Source: Scytonema hofmannii PCC 7110 (GTDB lineage: Bacteria > Cyanobacteriota > Cyanobacteriia > Cyanobacteriales > Nostocaceae). Taken from it: a stretch of DNA of 64,000 bases. The DNA lies in NCBI RefSeq assembly GCF_000346485.2, contig NZ_KQ976354.1, positions 3,529,747 to 3,593,746 on the forward strand, written 5' to 3'. The translations under genes and the position numbers were made by a program. A model generated the notes under the pieces. The model had not been told where the DNA came from, did no database searches, and saw only the letters and a program-made list of their open reading frames with translations. This document shows positions 9,045 through 17,535 of this stretch, one piece after another. The first letter of the stretch is position 1; each line of letters opens with the position of its first letter.

Positions 9045-12000
9045 ATGTCCTACGAACCGCTTCACCATAAGTATCGCCCAAAGAGTTTTGCTGAATTGGT
9101 AGGGCAAGAAGCAATCACCACCACCCTTACCAACGCCATTCGTGCAGCTAAAATTGCCCCTGCTTACTTGTTTACTGGTCCTAGAGGTACTGGAAAAACT
9201 TCTAGCGCCCGTATTTTAGCAAAATCTCTCAATTGTCTCAAAAGTGACAAACCTACAGCCGAACCTTGCGGGGTCTGCGATGTTTGTCAAGGCATCACCA
9301 AAGGTTACTCTTTGGACGTAATTGAAATCGACGCTGCCAGTAACACTGGTGTCGAAAATGTCAGAGATATGATAGAAAAGGCACAATTCGCTCCAGTTCA
9401 GTGCCGCTATAAGGTTTATTCGATCGATGAATGTTTAACTGGAGATTCTTTAGTTTTAACTAGTGAGGGTTATGTTAGAATTGGGGATCGCAACATCAAA
9501 GGCAAGCAGGTTCTAAGTTACAACGAATCATTAGGAAACTGGGAATTTAAGAAAGTTCTCAGGTGGTTAGATCGGGGTGAACGCCAAACGTTAGTTATAA
9601 AAACAACAAAGAGTGAAATTAGATGCACTGGCAATCACTTAATTAGGACTGACCAAGGATGGGTAGCAGCAAGAGACGTAAAAGAAGGAATGAAGATACT
9701 ATCCCCTGTGAATGTGGATGCGGTACTCTCATTTACAAATTTGGAACGGATGGACGTATACGCCGATTTGCCAGTGGACACCAATTTAAGGGAAATAAGT
9801 ACGGGCAAAAATCATACGACCTGGAATCCATCCTTAAACAAGCTGAATTACTACGTCCCTTCTGTGGCTGTGGATGTGGAAAAAAGCTTGATATTCCCGC
9901 CTTTTTACAAACAAAAGGTAAAGGACTTGTTAGTATACAGTCCCATTGGCACAGACACCCATACAAAAAGGGACACGGGATTTGGGAACTTAGAACGGAA
10001 CATTTCCTTGCTGAGGCTGAAGTTTTGTCATCAGAAACGCTCGGACTTATTTACGGAACACTCCTTGGCGATTGCTCCATCACTTACCCAAATAAAAACA
10101 GCCGATTTCCCAGATTGGCTTGGACTCACGCTCAAAAGCAACAAGAATGGTTGGAATATAAAGCCCATCGCCTTCAAGTACTACGACCAAAGCTACGATT
10201 TACACCTAACCAAGGATACGGAACTCAATCAGTCACCTGCAACACGTTCTGCCATCCCCAACTCAAAGACGTTTTTGACACCGTTAAACCTAATGGGGAT
10301 AAAAAACTTGTCTCAACAGAGTGGCTCAAGCAAATTTCTTCAGAAGGGCTTGCTTGGTGGTTTTGTGATGACGGTTCCCTTAGCATCAGCCCAGAAGGAT
10401 ACCCACAGATTCAATTGCATACAGAGGGATTTTCTCCCAAAGAAAATCAAATTCTTGCCAGTTGGCTTACAGAAATGGGCTACCCAACAAAAACAAAGTT
10501 TTACAACAGGAGCAGTACAGGTAAAACATACCACTACATATGGATGGGCGCAGACACTAGTAGAAAATAGTTGGCAGACCTCAAACAGTATTCTATTCCA
10601 GCAATGGATTACAAGTTTGGAAACGGTCAAATATGTCCGCCTCGCTGGGGTTGAGCGCGTTTATGACATAGAAGTGGCCGACAATCACAACTTCATAGCT
10701 AATGGATTGACCGTTCATAACTGCCATATGCTCAGTACGCAAGCGTTTAATGCGTTACTGAAGACTCTAGAAGAACCACCTAAATATGTTGTCTTTGTCC
10801 TCGCAACAACTGACCCGCAACGGGTACTACCAACAATCATTTCCCGATGTCAACGGTTTGACTTTCGGAGAATCAATTTAGAGGCGATGGAAAAGCATTT
10901 AAGTCATATCGCCTATCAAGAAAAAATTAATATTTCTCCAGAATCTGTCACTTTAATAGCTCAAATTTCTCAAGGAGGGCTTCGGGACGCAGAAAGTCTC
11001 CTCGATCAGTTAAGCTTGTTAACTGGTGAAATCACCCCAGAACGAGTTTGGGATTTGGTCGGTTCAGTGAGTGAATGGGATTTGCTGTATTTACTGAATG
11101 CGATCGCATCTAACAACCCCGAAGCCGTTCTAGATTATATACGTAAAATTTTAGATCGAGGTCGAGAACCGTTAATTGTTCTCCAAAACTTTGCCGCATT
11201 TTACCGAGATTTACTGATTGCCAAAACAGCACCAAATCGTGACGATCTAGTGACTTGTACCCCTCAAACTTGGGAAGCACTGATTGATTTCGCCCAAGAA
11301 TTTGAAATAGGAACAATTTTGGCAGGACAACAACTGTTGCGAACCACTGAAGCACAACTAAAAAACACCACCCAGCCACGTTTGTGGTTAGAGATAACAT
11401 TATTGGGACTGTTACCCTCAGCAAATCTTGGAACTCAACAAACACCTCAGCAAAATGGCAAATTATACACTCCCACCGCCAGAATTACAACCCCACCCCC
11501 TGCATCGCCTCCAATCTCCCCCCCTCCCTCACTCCCTCACTCCCCCTCCCTCCCCCCTTCCCCCACTCCCTCACTCTCCCCTCCGCCCCCTGCGTCCCCC
11601 ACTCCCTCACTCCCCCCATCTCCCCCTCCCTCTTCCTATGAACCTCAAACAGCAGGAGAGACAGGGTATGACCTCAATCAAGTTTGGCAGCAAGTTCTTG
11701 CGAATCTTCAACCCATTTCAAGAAGAGAGATCTTGCGTCAAATGTGCCATTTAATTGAATTTGATGGAAGTTTGGCACGTGTTGCAATTAAACAGGCATG
11801 GTATAAAAAAATGCAAGCAGATCAGCCTAAAATTGCAGCAGCATTTAAAGTAACTTTTAATACAGATATTCAAGTTAACCTAGAGCTAGCAACTTCCTCA
11901 ACTTCTACTTCCTCTCAAACTTCCTCGACTCAAAAGAAGTCAACGGCATCCCCTCGTCCCCCTATCAGTCACGAAGCACACCCCACTCCTGCACCTCCTT

Positions 12001-12305
12001 TACCCACCCCTTCTGCACCGAGTGCGCCACCCCCCGAAACCATTCAACCAAACAAAACACCGACTCCAAAAACGGAATCGGTGACAAATACTAAAACATC
12101 ACAAAATACGGCTCCACCTCAAACGCCAAATCCACCCGCAATTCCTACAACAAATTGGGAAACTGACGAAGGAGCAATTGCTGCTCAACGATTAGCTCAA
12201 TTTTTTGATGGAGAAGTTATTCGATTGACAGATGATACTGAATTACGCGATTCTGGCACTTCATCTAATTGGGATGATGAATCAGAAACTGATGATGAGT
12301 TTTAG
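9045..12305 (+). CDS. dnaX: DNA polymerase III tau/gamma subunit, intein-containing precursor
   Basis: 1086 aa from the ATG at 9045, where the family's usual start (MSYEPLHHKYRP) lies; the frame is open 69 bases further upstream. Clamp-loader AAA+ ATPase with Walker A GPRGTGKT (45-52), a four-Cys zinc knuckle and Walker B YSIDE. A 430-residue intein follows Walker B directly, and the extein resumes with CHMLSTQAFNALLKTLEEPP. Mature tau would be 656 aa. After the ATPase and collar comes a long Pro/Ser linker made of heptamer repeats, then a conserved domain (DLNQVWQQVLANLQ…) and an acidic tail. The gene is essential, so the intein must splice for survival. Confidence 0.96.
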   Translation: MSYEPLHHKYRPKSFAELVGQEAITTTLTNAIRAAKIAPAYLFTGPRGTGKTSSARILAKSLNCLKSDKPTAEPCGVCDVCQGITKGYSLDVIEIDAASNTGVENVRDMIEKAQFAPVQCRYKVYSIDECLTGDSLVLTSEGYVRIGDRNIKGKQVLSYNESLGNWEFKKVLRWLDRGERQTLVIKTTKSEIRCTGNHLIRTDQGWVAARDVKEGMKILSPVNVDAVLSFTNLERMDVYADLPVDTNLREISTGKNHTTWNPSLNKLNYYVPSVAVDVEKSLIFPPFYKQKVKDLLVYSPIGTDTHTKRDTGFGNLERNISLLRLKFCHQKRSDLFTEHSLAIAPSLTQIKTADFPDWLGLTLKSNKNGWNIKPIAFKYYDQSYDLHLTKDTELNQSPATRSAIPNSKTFLTPLNLMGIKNLSQQSGSSKFLQKGLLGGFVMTVPLASAQKDTHRFNCIQRDFLPKKIKFLPVGLQKWATQQKQSFTTGAVQVKHTTTYGWAQTLVENSWQTSNSILFQQWITSLETVKYVRLAGVERVYDIEVADNHNFIANGLTVHNCHMLSTQAFNALLKTLEEPPKYVVFVLATTDPQRVLPTIISRCQRFDFRRINLEAMEKHLSHIAYQEKINISPESVTLIAQISQGGLRDAESLLDQLSLLTGEITPERVWDLVGSVSEWDLLYLLNAIASNNPEAVLDYIRKILDRGREPLIVLQNFAAFYRDLLIAKTAPNRDDLVTCTPQTWEALIDFAQEFEIGTILAGQQLLRTTEAQLKNTTQPRLWLEITLLGLLPSANLGTQQTPQQNGKLYTPTARITTPPPASPPISPPPSLPHSPSLPPSPTPSLSPPPPASPTPSLPPSPPPSSYEPQTAGETGYDLNQVWQQVLANLQPISRREILRQMCHLIEFDGSLARVAIKQAWYKKMQADQPKIAAAFKVTFNTDIQVNLELATSSTSTSSQTSSTQKKSTASPRPPISHEAHPTPAPPLPTPSAPSAPPPETIQPNKTPTPKTESVTNTKTSQNTAPPQTPNPPAIPTTNWETDEGAIAAQRLAQFFDGEVIRLTDDTELRDSGTSSNWDDESETDDEF
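9432..10721 (+). other. DnaX intein (430 aa), inserted between IDE and CHML
   Basis: Starts at Cys (CLTGDSLVLTSEGYVRIGD, block A). Block B is CTGNHLIRTDQGWVAARD with its TxxH signature, block F is VYDIEVADNHNFIA, and block G is VHN followed by the extein Cys. The class 1 residues are all present: Cys1, penultimate His, terminal Asn, Cys+1. Between blocks B and F the intein frame encodes roughly 290 residues (about 9720-10600) in which I see no LAGLIDADG motif; that stretch carries the endonuclease gene in another frame. A Synechocystis DnaX intein of similar length is known from the literature. Splicing competence is inferred from intact motifs. Confidence 0.93.
9659..10570 (+). CDS. LAGLIDADG homing endonuclease encoded out of frame inside the intein
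   Basis: 303 aa in the frame two bases off dnaX, wholly inside the intein. An in-frame TGA at 9650 bars fusion to upstream sequence, so the ATG at 9659 is the first start; AGGA lies ten bases before it. The N-terminus has two Cys-rich knuckles (CECGCG at 17-22, CGCGCG at 69-74) with GHQFKG, like zinc-binding modules of phage-type endonucleases. Then come two LAGLIDADG helices: LGLIYGTLLGD (128-138) and GLAWWFCDDG (230-239). The domain resembles the LAGLIDADG_2 group. It stops just before intein block F. Probably cleaves intein-free dnaX alleles to drive homing; expression from its own start is inferred. Confidence 0.87.
   Translation: MGSSKRRKRRNEDTIPCECGCGTLIYKFGTDGRIRRFASGHQFKGNKYGQKSYDLESILKQAELLRPFCGCGCGKKLDIPAFLQTKGKGLVSIQSHWHRHPYKKGHGIWELRTEHFLAEAEVLSSETLGLIYGTLLGDCSITYPNKNSRFPRLAWTHAQKQQEWLEYKAHRLQVLRPKLRFTPNQGYGTQSVTCNTFCHPQLKDVFDTVKPNGDKKLVSTEWLKQISSEGLAWWFCDDGSLSISPEGYPQIQLHTEGFSPKENQILASWLTEMGYPTKTKFYNRSSTGKTYHYIWMGADTSRK
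11508..11634 (+). repeat. Heptamer STRR translated as the Pro/Ser linker of tau
   Basis: Repeats of CTCCCTC/ACTCCCT, the complement of the intergenic GGGAGTA family, fill this stretch without breaking the dnaX frame. They encode alternating SPPS, PSLP and HSPS peptides. Confidence 0.75.
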
Positions 12306-12322
12306 GAATTGGTCACTGGTCA

Positions 12323-13771
12323 CTAACTCTTCCCTTGATGTACCGTTTTCACCCATTTCAAACGCTTTGGTCGTACTGACATGCGGGCAGTGGCAGTACT
12401 CATGACTACTAGCCAATGGAACATATACAATGTCCCGCGTAGGGTCTGAAGCATTAGTAGAAGAGTTGTAGAAATTTTAAACTCCTTGTCTTTACGTATG
12501 CGCCTTAAACCCGCAAACATTCCTGTTATTGACATCGTTACTGTTAAGCCTGTTACGGGGCTTAAAATTGGTGGACGATGTCGTACTATTGCCATCAATA
12601 AATCTGGTACTGCGGCTGTAGGTAAGATGTACTGTAACAGCATATACATCAATAAATCCCAGGTTTTACGAGTCCCCATACGGTTTTTGAGAATGAGATC
12701 CCAATAATCCAAATACCGTTGGTATCCACCTTCTGCCCAACGATTGCGTTGATGCCAAAGTGCGATCGCATTTGTGACACCCTCTTCTTCTACCGTTGGA
12801 TTGAAAACGCACTCAATGTTCCAGTCATCAAGATGCAAGCGAAACGTCAAATCTAAGTCATCGGTAATTGTTTCCTCACCCCCCCCGCCACAACGCAGTA
12901 GGGCTTCTCTCCGAACAAATTGACCGTTTCCCCGCAATTCACCAATGCCACCCGTAGCAATTCTTTGCTGCTGCATATGAGCATCAAGTGCCATTTCTGC
13001 TGCTTGACCTTTTGTCCAGAAATTCTCTGCGGCATTGGCAATAACTTTTCTTACCTGTACCGCACCTAGATTTTCTTTTTGAAATAAAGGTATGACGCGC
13101 AGTAGTAGGTCTGATGACACTTGGGCATCCGCATCAAACACTGCCACAATTTCCCCCTTGGTCAGAGGTAAAACCTGATTTAAGGCACCCGATTTGCCTC
13201 CACCCGCATCTGGTTCTCGCCGCAAAACCTTCAGTTTTTGGTACTCTTGAGATAAGACTGCGAGTACATTGGGTGTTTTGTCAGTACTGTTATCGTCAAT
13301 AATCCAGACTTCGTAACGTTCTTCTGGATATTCTAAACTACAAAGGTTTTTGACTAATCGGTCTATAACCGCTTCTTCATTTTTAGCTGCTACTAAAACA
13401 GAGACTAAAGGCCAATCCCCTTGCATTTCTTCCAAATGTTTTTTGGGTCTAGCAAATACTGCTACTAGGGTATGAATGCCTAAGATTGTCGTCAATCCCA
13501 ATACAAACAAAGTACCCCAAGAAACTAAATGCAGGGCGATCGTACCACTCCAGACTATTGTCAAAACCAGAGCAGCTTTGCGTCTGCGACCTCGAAACCG
13601 GGATGGAAGAGACATAGAACGCGATGTCTCCTCCTCTGACTCTTCTGATACTGATAGGTCAGTAAGCAAGGAGAAGTTTGAATAGCGCAAATCGCCGCTC
13701 AAATCTTCCGAGGAGTCAAGGGGATCGAGTTCTTTATAAGGATCGTTTTCGGGCCAGGGATTCGCTGGCAT
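12323..13771 (-). CDS. Membrane glycosyltransferase, family 2 (processive type)
   Basis: 482 aa. Acidic N-terminus, two membrane segments near 66-110, a GT-A domain with IIDDNSTD, VFDADAQ (DxD), TDDLDLT and the QRNRWAEGG form of QxxRW, then several C-terminal hydrophobic helices. This is the architecture of cellulose-synthase/hyaluronan-synthase-like enzymes, which polymerise sugars at the inner membrane and extrude the chain. The product is unknown; exopolysaccharide or a glycolipid is likely. Convergent with dnaX, 17 bases apart, and alone on its strand. Confidence 0.9.
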   Translation of the reverse strand: MPANPWPENDPYKELDPLDSSEDLSGDLRYSNFSLLTDLSVSEESEEETSRSMSLPSRFRGRRRKAALVLTIVWSGTIALHLVSWGTLFVLGLTTILGIHTLVAVFARPKKHLEEMQGDWPLVSVLVAAKNEEAVIDRLVKNLCSLEYPEERYEVWIIDDNSTDKTPNVLAVLSQEYQKLKVLRREPDAGGGKSGALNQVLPLTKGEIVAVFDADAQVSSDLLLRVIPLFQKENLGAVQVRKVIANAAENFWTKGQAAEMALDAHMQQQRIATGGIGELRGNGQFVRREALLRCGGGGEETITDDLDLTFRLHLDDWNIECVFNPTVEEEGVTNAIALWHQRNRWAEGGYQRYLDYWDLILKNRMGTRKTWDLLMYMLLQYILPTAAVPDLLMAIVRHRPPILSPVTGLTVTMSITGMFAGLRRIRKDKEFKISTTLLLMLQTLRGTLYMFHWLVVMSTATARMSVRPKRLKWVKTVHQGKS

Positions 13772-13936
13772 AGGTAACTTGGTTTAAGCAACAGTATTTA
13801 TTTACACCCGTCAAGAAGTTGGGCATCAAGTAACACCAAAATGTGCAACCTCTACATACATTGAGCTTACCTTGAGATTGGTGGTATTTTTCAATCTTTT
13901 AAAAACTCATTAAAATTCTAAGGTACGTCCGCCCTT

Positions 13937-13979
13937 GGCGTCTCCCCTTGGGAGACGCCCCGTTACGAAGCGTGCGGGG
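13937..13979. repeat. Double-hairpin palindromic repeat
   Basis: GGCGTCTCC-CCTTG-GGAGACGCC is followed directly by CCCCG…CGGGG around a TTACGAAGCGTG loop. It is typical of dispersed palindromic repeats in filamentous cyanobacteria and sits in a divergent intergenic region of about 340 bp that holds no other gene. Confidence 0.65.
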
Positions 13980-14015
13980 TGCTGACGGTAAATCTCGTAG
14001 AATTGTCCCATTTTA

Positions 14016-14042
14016 ACACTGGTCACTGGTCACTGGTCACTG
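14016..14042. repeat. STRR, ACTGGTC heptamers
   Basis: Nearly four tandem copies of CACTGGT. The same unit occurs at 32701-32750 and, inverted, at 16857-16900. Confidence 0.8.
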
Positions 14043-14112
14043 ATTTTTGGGAATACTATTGACAGCCGTTAATGTATCTAGTTGTCAACTTAACATTAGG
14101 AATATTCAGAGT

Positions 14113-14490
14113 ATGTCTATCGATCAACTCCAGCCCGCCACTCAACAACAAGCAAGTGTTTACCTGCCTTACATTCAAGGTAATAACAAGCGTAATTTCT
14201 TGCCCTTTGCAATTGGTCTCTACCAAAAGGGTGTTTTGGAAGGTCACCGCAAGATAGAAGGCAGTGACAATATTCCCTTTGTTGCGACTTGGAATGTTGC
14301 TACTTTGCCATCAGACTTGACTCGCTGTCGAGTCCAGTTTGACGGTAATGCCGAATTGAGCTACGAAGTGATGATGGCAAGCTTCGAGTTTATTGTTTTT
14401 TTAATCGAACTTTTAGAAAACTGTAAACGCCACCGCACGACAGATTTTTCCCAAACCTTCTACCGGAAGTTGCTGCGTATAGAAGATTGA
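14113..14490 (+). CDS. EbsA-like type IV pilus biogenesis/biofilm protein
   Basis: 125 aa from the ATG at 14113 (MSIDQLQP), preceded by AGGA; the frame also runs 66 bases further upstream. The sequence (YLPYIQGN…RNFLPFAI…GVLEG…VATWNVATLP…RVQFDGNAELSYEV…FSQTFYRKLLRIED) looks like the small soluble cyanobacteria-specific protein called EbsA in Synechococcus elongatus, where it partners the pilus ATPase PilB and Hfq and affects biofilm formation. I recognise this from memory of the family and cannot confirm it by alignment. No membrane segment. Confidence 0.6.
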   Translation: MSIDQLQPATQQQASVYLPYIQGNNKRNFLPFAIGLYQKGVLEGHRKIEGSDNIPFVATWNVATLPSDLTRCRVQFDGNAELSYEVMMASFEFIVFLIELLENCKRHRTTDFSQTFYRKLLRIED

Positions 14491-14492
14491 AA

Positions 14493-14525
14493 GCCCCTAA
14501 CCCCTGACCCCTGACCCCTGACCCT
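14493..14525. repeat. STRR, CCCCTGA heptamers
   Basis: Four units of CCCCTGA/CCCCTAA begin three bases after the EbsA-like stop codon. Confidence 0.8.
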
Positions 14526-14609
14526 TATGTTCAAGGCACTTCCGCAAAGGATGTGGCAGAATGCAAGAGTGCTGAAAGCTAATTAACGTTTGAAACTAGG
14601 AGTGCATGA

Positions 14610-15704
14610 GTGCCAAAGTTCACTAAATATTTGTTGATTGGATCTACAGAGGCTTACTGCGGTAAATCTGCAACAATTCTTGGTTTATCTCATCAACTTC
14701 AGCAAAAAGGGCTTGATATTGCTTACGGTAAACCATTAGGGACGTGTTGGAACAAGTCCTTGGACAGTTTGGTTGAAGAAGATGTTCAGTTCATTACAAC
14801 TAGCCTTAATTTACCGGAAAACCGGATTGCGCCTACCATGCTGAACTTAGATGAAATTACCGTGCAAAAGTGCTTGCAAGGGTTAGACCAAACTGATTAT
14901 CAAAAATCTTTGGAGCAGCAATATTCGCGGATGCAACTCGGCGATTTGGTGTTACTCGAAGGACCGGGAAATTTGGACGAAGGGAGTTTGTTTAATTTGT
15001 CCTTGCTACAAGTAGCAGAAGTCGTAAATGCATCTGTCCTGTTAGTAGCTCGTTATAAGTCGCTACTTTCCGTTGAACCATTAATCTCTGCCAAGCAGCT
15101 GATCGGCGATCGCTTGATTGGTGTTGTCATTAACGATATTCCTACAGAACATCTGTCCACCGCTAACACTACCATGCGCTCTTTTTTGGAACAACAAAGT
15201 ATTCCCGTACTGGGTCTGTTGCCAAAAAGTGATTTATTACGCAGTGTGAGCGTACACGAACTGGCAAAGCAGTTAAACGCAGAAGTTTTGTGCTGTAGCG
15301 ATCGCTTGGATTTAATGGTAGAAAGCCTTGCTATCGGCGCGATGAATGTCAATGCTGCCGTAAAGTATTTTAATATGCGCCGGAATATGGCAGTTGTGAC
15401 AGGGGGCGATCGCGTGGAAATTCAACAAGCTGCTTTAGAAACTTCCACCCATTGCCTCATTCTTACCGGACAGCTACCACCTCCTTCCTTCATTCTCAGC
15501 CGCGCTGAAGAATTAGAAATCCCAATTTTATCCGTTGACTTGGATACCCTCACCACCGTGGAAATTATTAATCGCGCCTTTGGTAATGTGCGCCTTCACG
15601 AACCAATCAAAGTTCAGTGTATTCGCCATTTTATGGCAGAGCATTTTGACATCGATCGTTTGCTTTCCCTACTGGATTTTAATCCAGCAGCAGCACTACA
15701 GTAA
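14610..15704 (+). CDS. BioD-like / DRTGG-domain protein (phosphotransacetylase N-terminal-like)
   Basis: 364 aa with a GTG start at 14610 and AGGAG seven bases upstream. The N-terminal P-loop domain resembles dethiobiotin synthetase (STEAYCGKSATILGL; LLEGPGNLDEG as the B-region), and a C-terminal DRTGG domain (about 215-330) follows. This pairing forms the N-terminal regulatory half of long phosphate acetyltransferases and also occurs alone, as here; the acetyltransferase domain is absent. The substrate is unknown and acetyl-phosphate sensing is only a guess. Cytoplasmic. Confidence 0.82.
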   Translation: MPKFTKYLLIGSTEAYCGKSATILGLSHQLQQKGLDIAYGKPLGTCWNKSLDSLVEEDVQFITTSLNLPENRIAPTMLNLDEITVQKCLQGLDQTDYQKSLEQQYSRMQLGDLVLLEGPGNLDEGSLFNLSLLQVAEVVNASVLLVARYKSLLSVEPLISAKQLIGDRLIGVVINDIPTEHLSTANTTMRSFLEQQSIPVLGLLPKSDLLRSVSVHELAKQLNAEVLCCSDRLDLMVESLAIGAMNVNAAVKYFNMRRNMAVVTGGDRVEIQQAALETSTHCLILTGQLPPPSFILSRAEELEIPILSVDLDTLTTVEIINRAFGNVRLHEPIKVQCIRHFMAEHFDIDRLLSLLDFNPAAALQ

Positions 15705-15707
15705 ATT

Positions 15708-15785
15708 GGGGAATAGGGAGTAGGGAGTAGGGAGTAGGGAATAGGGAATGGGGAATGGGGAAATGCCCAATGCCCAATACCCAAT
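15708..15785. repeat. STRR, GGGAGTA and GGGAATG heptamers
   Basis: A run of GGGAGTA, GGGAATA and GGGAATG units followed by inverted CCCAATG units, which could fold into a long hairpin between the two genes. Confidence 0.8.
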
Positions 15786-15857
15786 CTAGATATTCATCCG
15801 AAAACGCCCTGTGTCTGCTAAAATATCTTGGTCGTTTAATCTACTATTTGTCCATCT

Positions 15858-16361
15858 TTGAGCCAGTCAATAGACCTTATTAACGTCGATACATTAGCGC
15901 TAGAACTGGCGACAATCCAGCAAACAGGTTCCAAAAGAATCGCGTTGCTGGGATCTCGTCATGTCCCGATTACCCATCAGAATCTTATTGAAATGATGAG
16001 CTATGCCTTAGTTCTGACGGGCAATCGGCTCATAACTTCTGGTGCTACTGGTACCAATTCAGCTGCTATTAAGGGAGCAATGCGGGCTGATCCCAATTTG
16101 TTAACGGTGATTCTACCTCAAAGCTTAGAACGCCAACCCTTAGAATCACGTCAGCAACTCGAACAGGTGATGCATCTGGTTGAAAATCCTACCAATAATC
16201 ATCTGTCTCTTGCAGAAGCGAGTTATCTGTGTAACAAGGAGATTGTCTCCCGTTGTCAGCAACTCATCTGCTTTGCATTTCACGACAGTCGAACTCTACT
16301 GCAAACTTGTAAGGATGCAGAAGAACAAAGAAAACTAGTAACCCTATTCTACTTTGATTAG
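15858..16361 (+). CDS. DprA-like/SLOG-fold protein
   Basis: 167 aa; TTG start at 15858 (TTG AGC CAG TCA). Rossmann-like motifs SKRIALLGSRHVP, RLITSGATGTNSAAIKGA and ICFAFHDSRT fit the SLOG nucleotide-binding superfamily, often annotated as DNA recombination-mediator protein A in cyanobacteria. It is about half the length of true DprA and lacks the winged-helix domain, so a role in DNA uptake is unproven. It could instead bind a nucleotide signal. Same direction as the BioD-like gene but separated by a repeat array. Confidence 0.7.
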   Translation: MSQSIDLINVDTLALELATIQQTGSKRIALLGSRHVPITHQNLIEMMSYALVLTGNRLITSGATGTNSAAIKGAMRADPNLLTVILPQSLERQPLESRQQLEQVMHLVENPTNNHLSLAEASYLCNKEIVSRCQQLICFAFHDSRTLLQTCKDAEEQRKLVTLFYFD

Positions 16362-16365
16362 TCAT

Positions 16366-16450
16366 GAGTCATTTGTCCTTTGTCCTTTGTGCTTTGTGTT
16401 GGACTAATGACCAATGACTCATGACTAATGACCAATGACTCACGATCGAT
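16366..16450. repeat. STRR, CCTTTGT and AATGACC heptamers
   Basis: Two heptamer types in series: TCCTTTG units, then ATGACTC/ATGACCA/ATGACTA units that run up to the start codon of the next gene. Confidence 0.75.
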
Positions 16451-16455
16451 AACTA

Positions 16456-16854
16456 ATGACTATTTTTTTGTACTCTATTGCGGCAGCTGCCGTTCTCATT
16501 TACGTGCCATTTTTAGTGGTAGGTTATGGTCGCATGCAAGTTGGATATGATATATCCGCGCCTCGCGCTATGTTTGATAAACTACCACCACTAGCTCAAA
16601 GAGCAACTTGGGCGCACCAAAACTCGTTTGAAGCGTTTATGATTTTCACGGCAGCCGCATTAATGGCATACGTAACAGGTGTGAATTCTCCCATAGCAGC
16701 AGGCGCTGCTGTCACCTTTATTGTAGCTAGATTGCTATACTCAGCTTTTTATATTTTTAATGTTCCCATTTTGAGATCCCTTATGTTTGTCGTTGGCTCT
16801 CTTGGGTCTGCCACTCTCATGGCCTTCAGTATAATGGAAGTAACTAACAAATAA
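16456..16854 (+). CDS. MAPEG family membrane protein
   Basis: 132 aa with four hydrophobic helices (about 3-22, 55-75, 80-100, 108-128). Motifs RATWAHQNSFEAFMIF and ARLLYSAFYIFN are characteristic of MAPEG (membrane-associated proteins in eicosanoid and glutathione metabolism). Family members are small glutathione-dependent transferases or peroxidases; the cyanobacterial substrate is not known. The ATG (16456) lies inside the last ACTAATGAC unit of the preceding heptamer array, and no Shine-Dalgarno site is visible. Confidence 0.85.
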   Translation: MTIFLYSIAAAAVLIYVPFLVVGYGRMQVGYDISAPRAMFDKLPPLAQRATWAHQNSFEAFMIFTAAALMAYVTGVNSPIAAGAAVTFIVARLLYSAFYIFNVPILRSLMFVVGSLGSATLMAFSIMEVTNK

Positions 16855-16856
16855 GT

Positions 16857-16940
16857 ACAGTGACCAGTGACCAGTGACCAGTGACCAGTGACCAGTGAGT
16901 AGTTAGTAGAACAATTAACCACTAACTACTAACCATTAAC
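16857..16940. repeat. STRR, CAGTGAC and ACTAACT-type heptamers
   Basis: Five CAGTGAC units followed by GTTAGTA and then AACCACT/AACTACT units, which are mutually complementary and could form a hairpin between the MAPEG gene and yajQ. Confidence 0.75.
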
Positions 16941-16963
16941 GAGTAGCAATTTAAAAATTTCCT

Positions 16964-17455
16964 ATGGCTTCTACCTTTTCCTTTGATATTGTCAGCGACT
17001 TTGACAGACAAGAATTGGTCAATGCAGTCGATCAAACTGTGCGCGAGATTAAAGGTCGTTACGACCTTAAAGATACTCAAACAACTGTTGAATTAGGAGA
17101 AGACAGGATTACCGTTAATACTGATAGTGAGTTTACGTTGGAAGCAATACACGGCATACTGCGAGATAAAGCTGCTAAACGCAATCTCTCACAAAAAATA
17201 TTTGATTTTGGCAAAGTTGACTCTGCTAGTGGTAATCGCGTGCGTCAAGAAATTACCCTAAAAAAGGGCATCAGTCAGGAAAATGCCAAGCAAATTTCCA
17301 AGCTTATTCGTGATGAATTCAAAAAAATCCAAGCATCAATTCAAGGAGATGCTGTACGTGTTACAGCTAAAAGTAAAGATGATTTGCAAGCTGTGATTCA
17401 AAGGTTGCGGGAAGAAGATTTTCCCGTTGCTCTGCAATTTACAAATTATCGGTAG
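16964..17455 (+). CDS. yajQ: YajQ family nucleotide-binding protein
   Basis: 163 aa, the normal length. The start ([17 protein letters not shown]), the [19 protein letters not shown] region, two ferredoxin-like halves and the C-terminal [15 protein letters not shown] are all present. Family members bind cyclic di-GMP in some proteobacteria and modulate transcription factors; in cyanobacteria the role is open. A GGDEF-EAL protein is encoded at 41102 in the same window, but the two are not linked. Confidence 0.93.
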   Translation: MASTFSFDIVSDFDRQELVNAVDQTVREIKGRYDLKDTQTTVELGEDRITVNTDSEFTLEAIHGILRDKAAKRNLSQKIFDFGKVDSASGNRVRQEITLKKGISQENAKQISKLIRDEFKKIQASIQGDAVRVTAKSKDDLQAVIQRLREEDFPVALQFTNYR

Positions 17456-17535
17456 GGTTAGTTGTTGGTTGTTGGTAGTTAGTTGTTCTACTAACCACTA
17501 ACTACTAACTACTAACCACTAACCACTAACCACTT
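17456..17535. repeat. STRR, GTTAGTT and AACCACT heptamers
   Basis: Inverted heptamer blocks able to form a hairpin. The last AACCACT unit supplies the stop codon of the leftward gene ending at 17534. Confidence 0.75.

Noticed and set aside
9659-10570. The out-of-frame endonuclease as a frameshift artefact
   Set aside because: Two compensating indels would leave stops in the dnaX frame, but that frame is open throughout. The endonuclease also has its own start, an upstream in-frame stop and its own stop.
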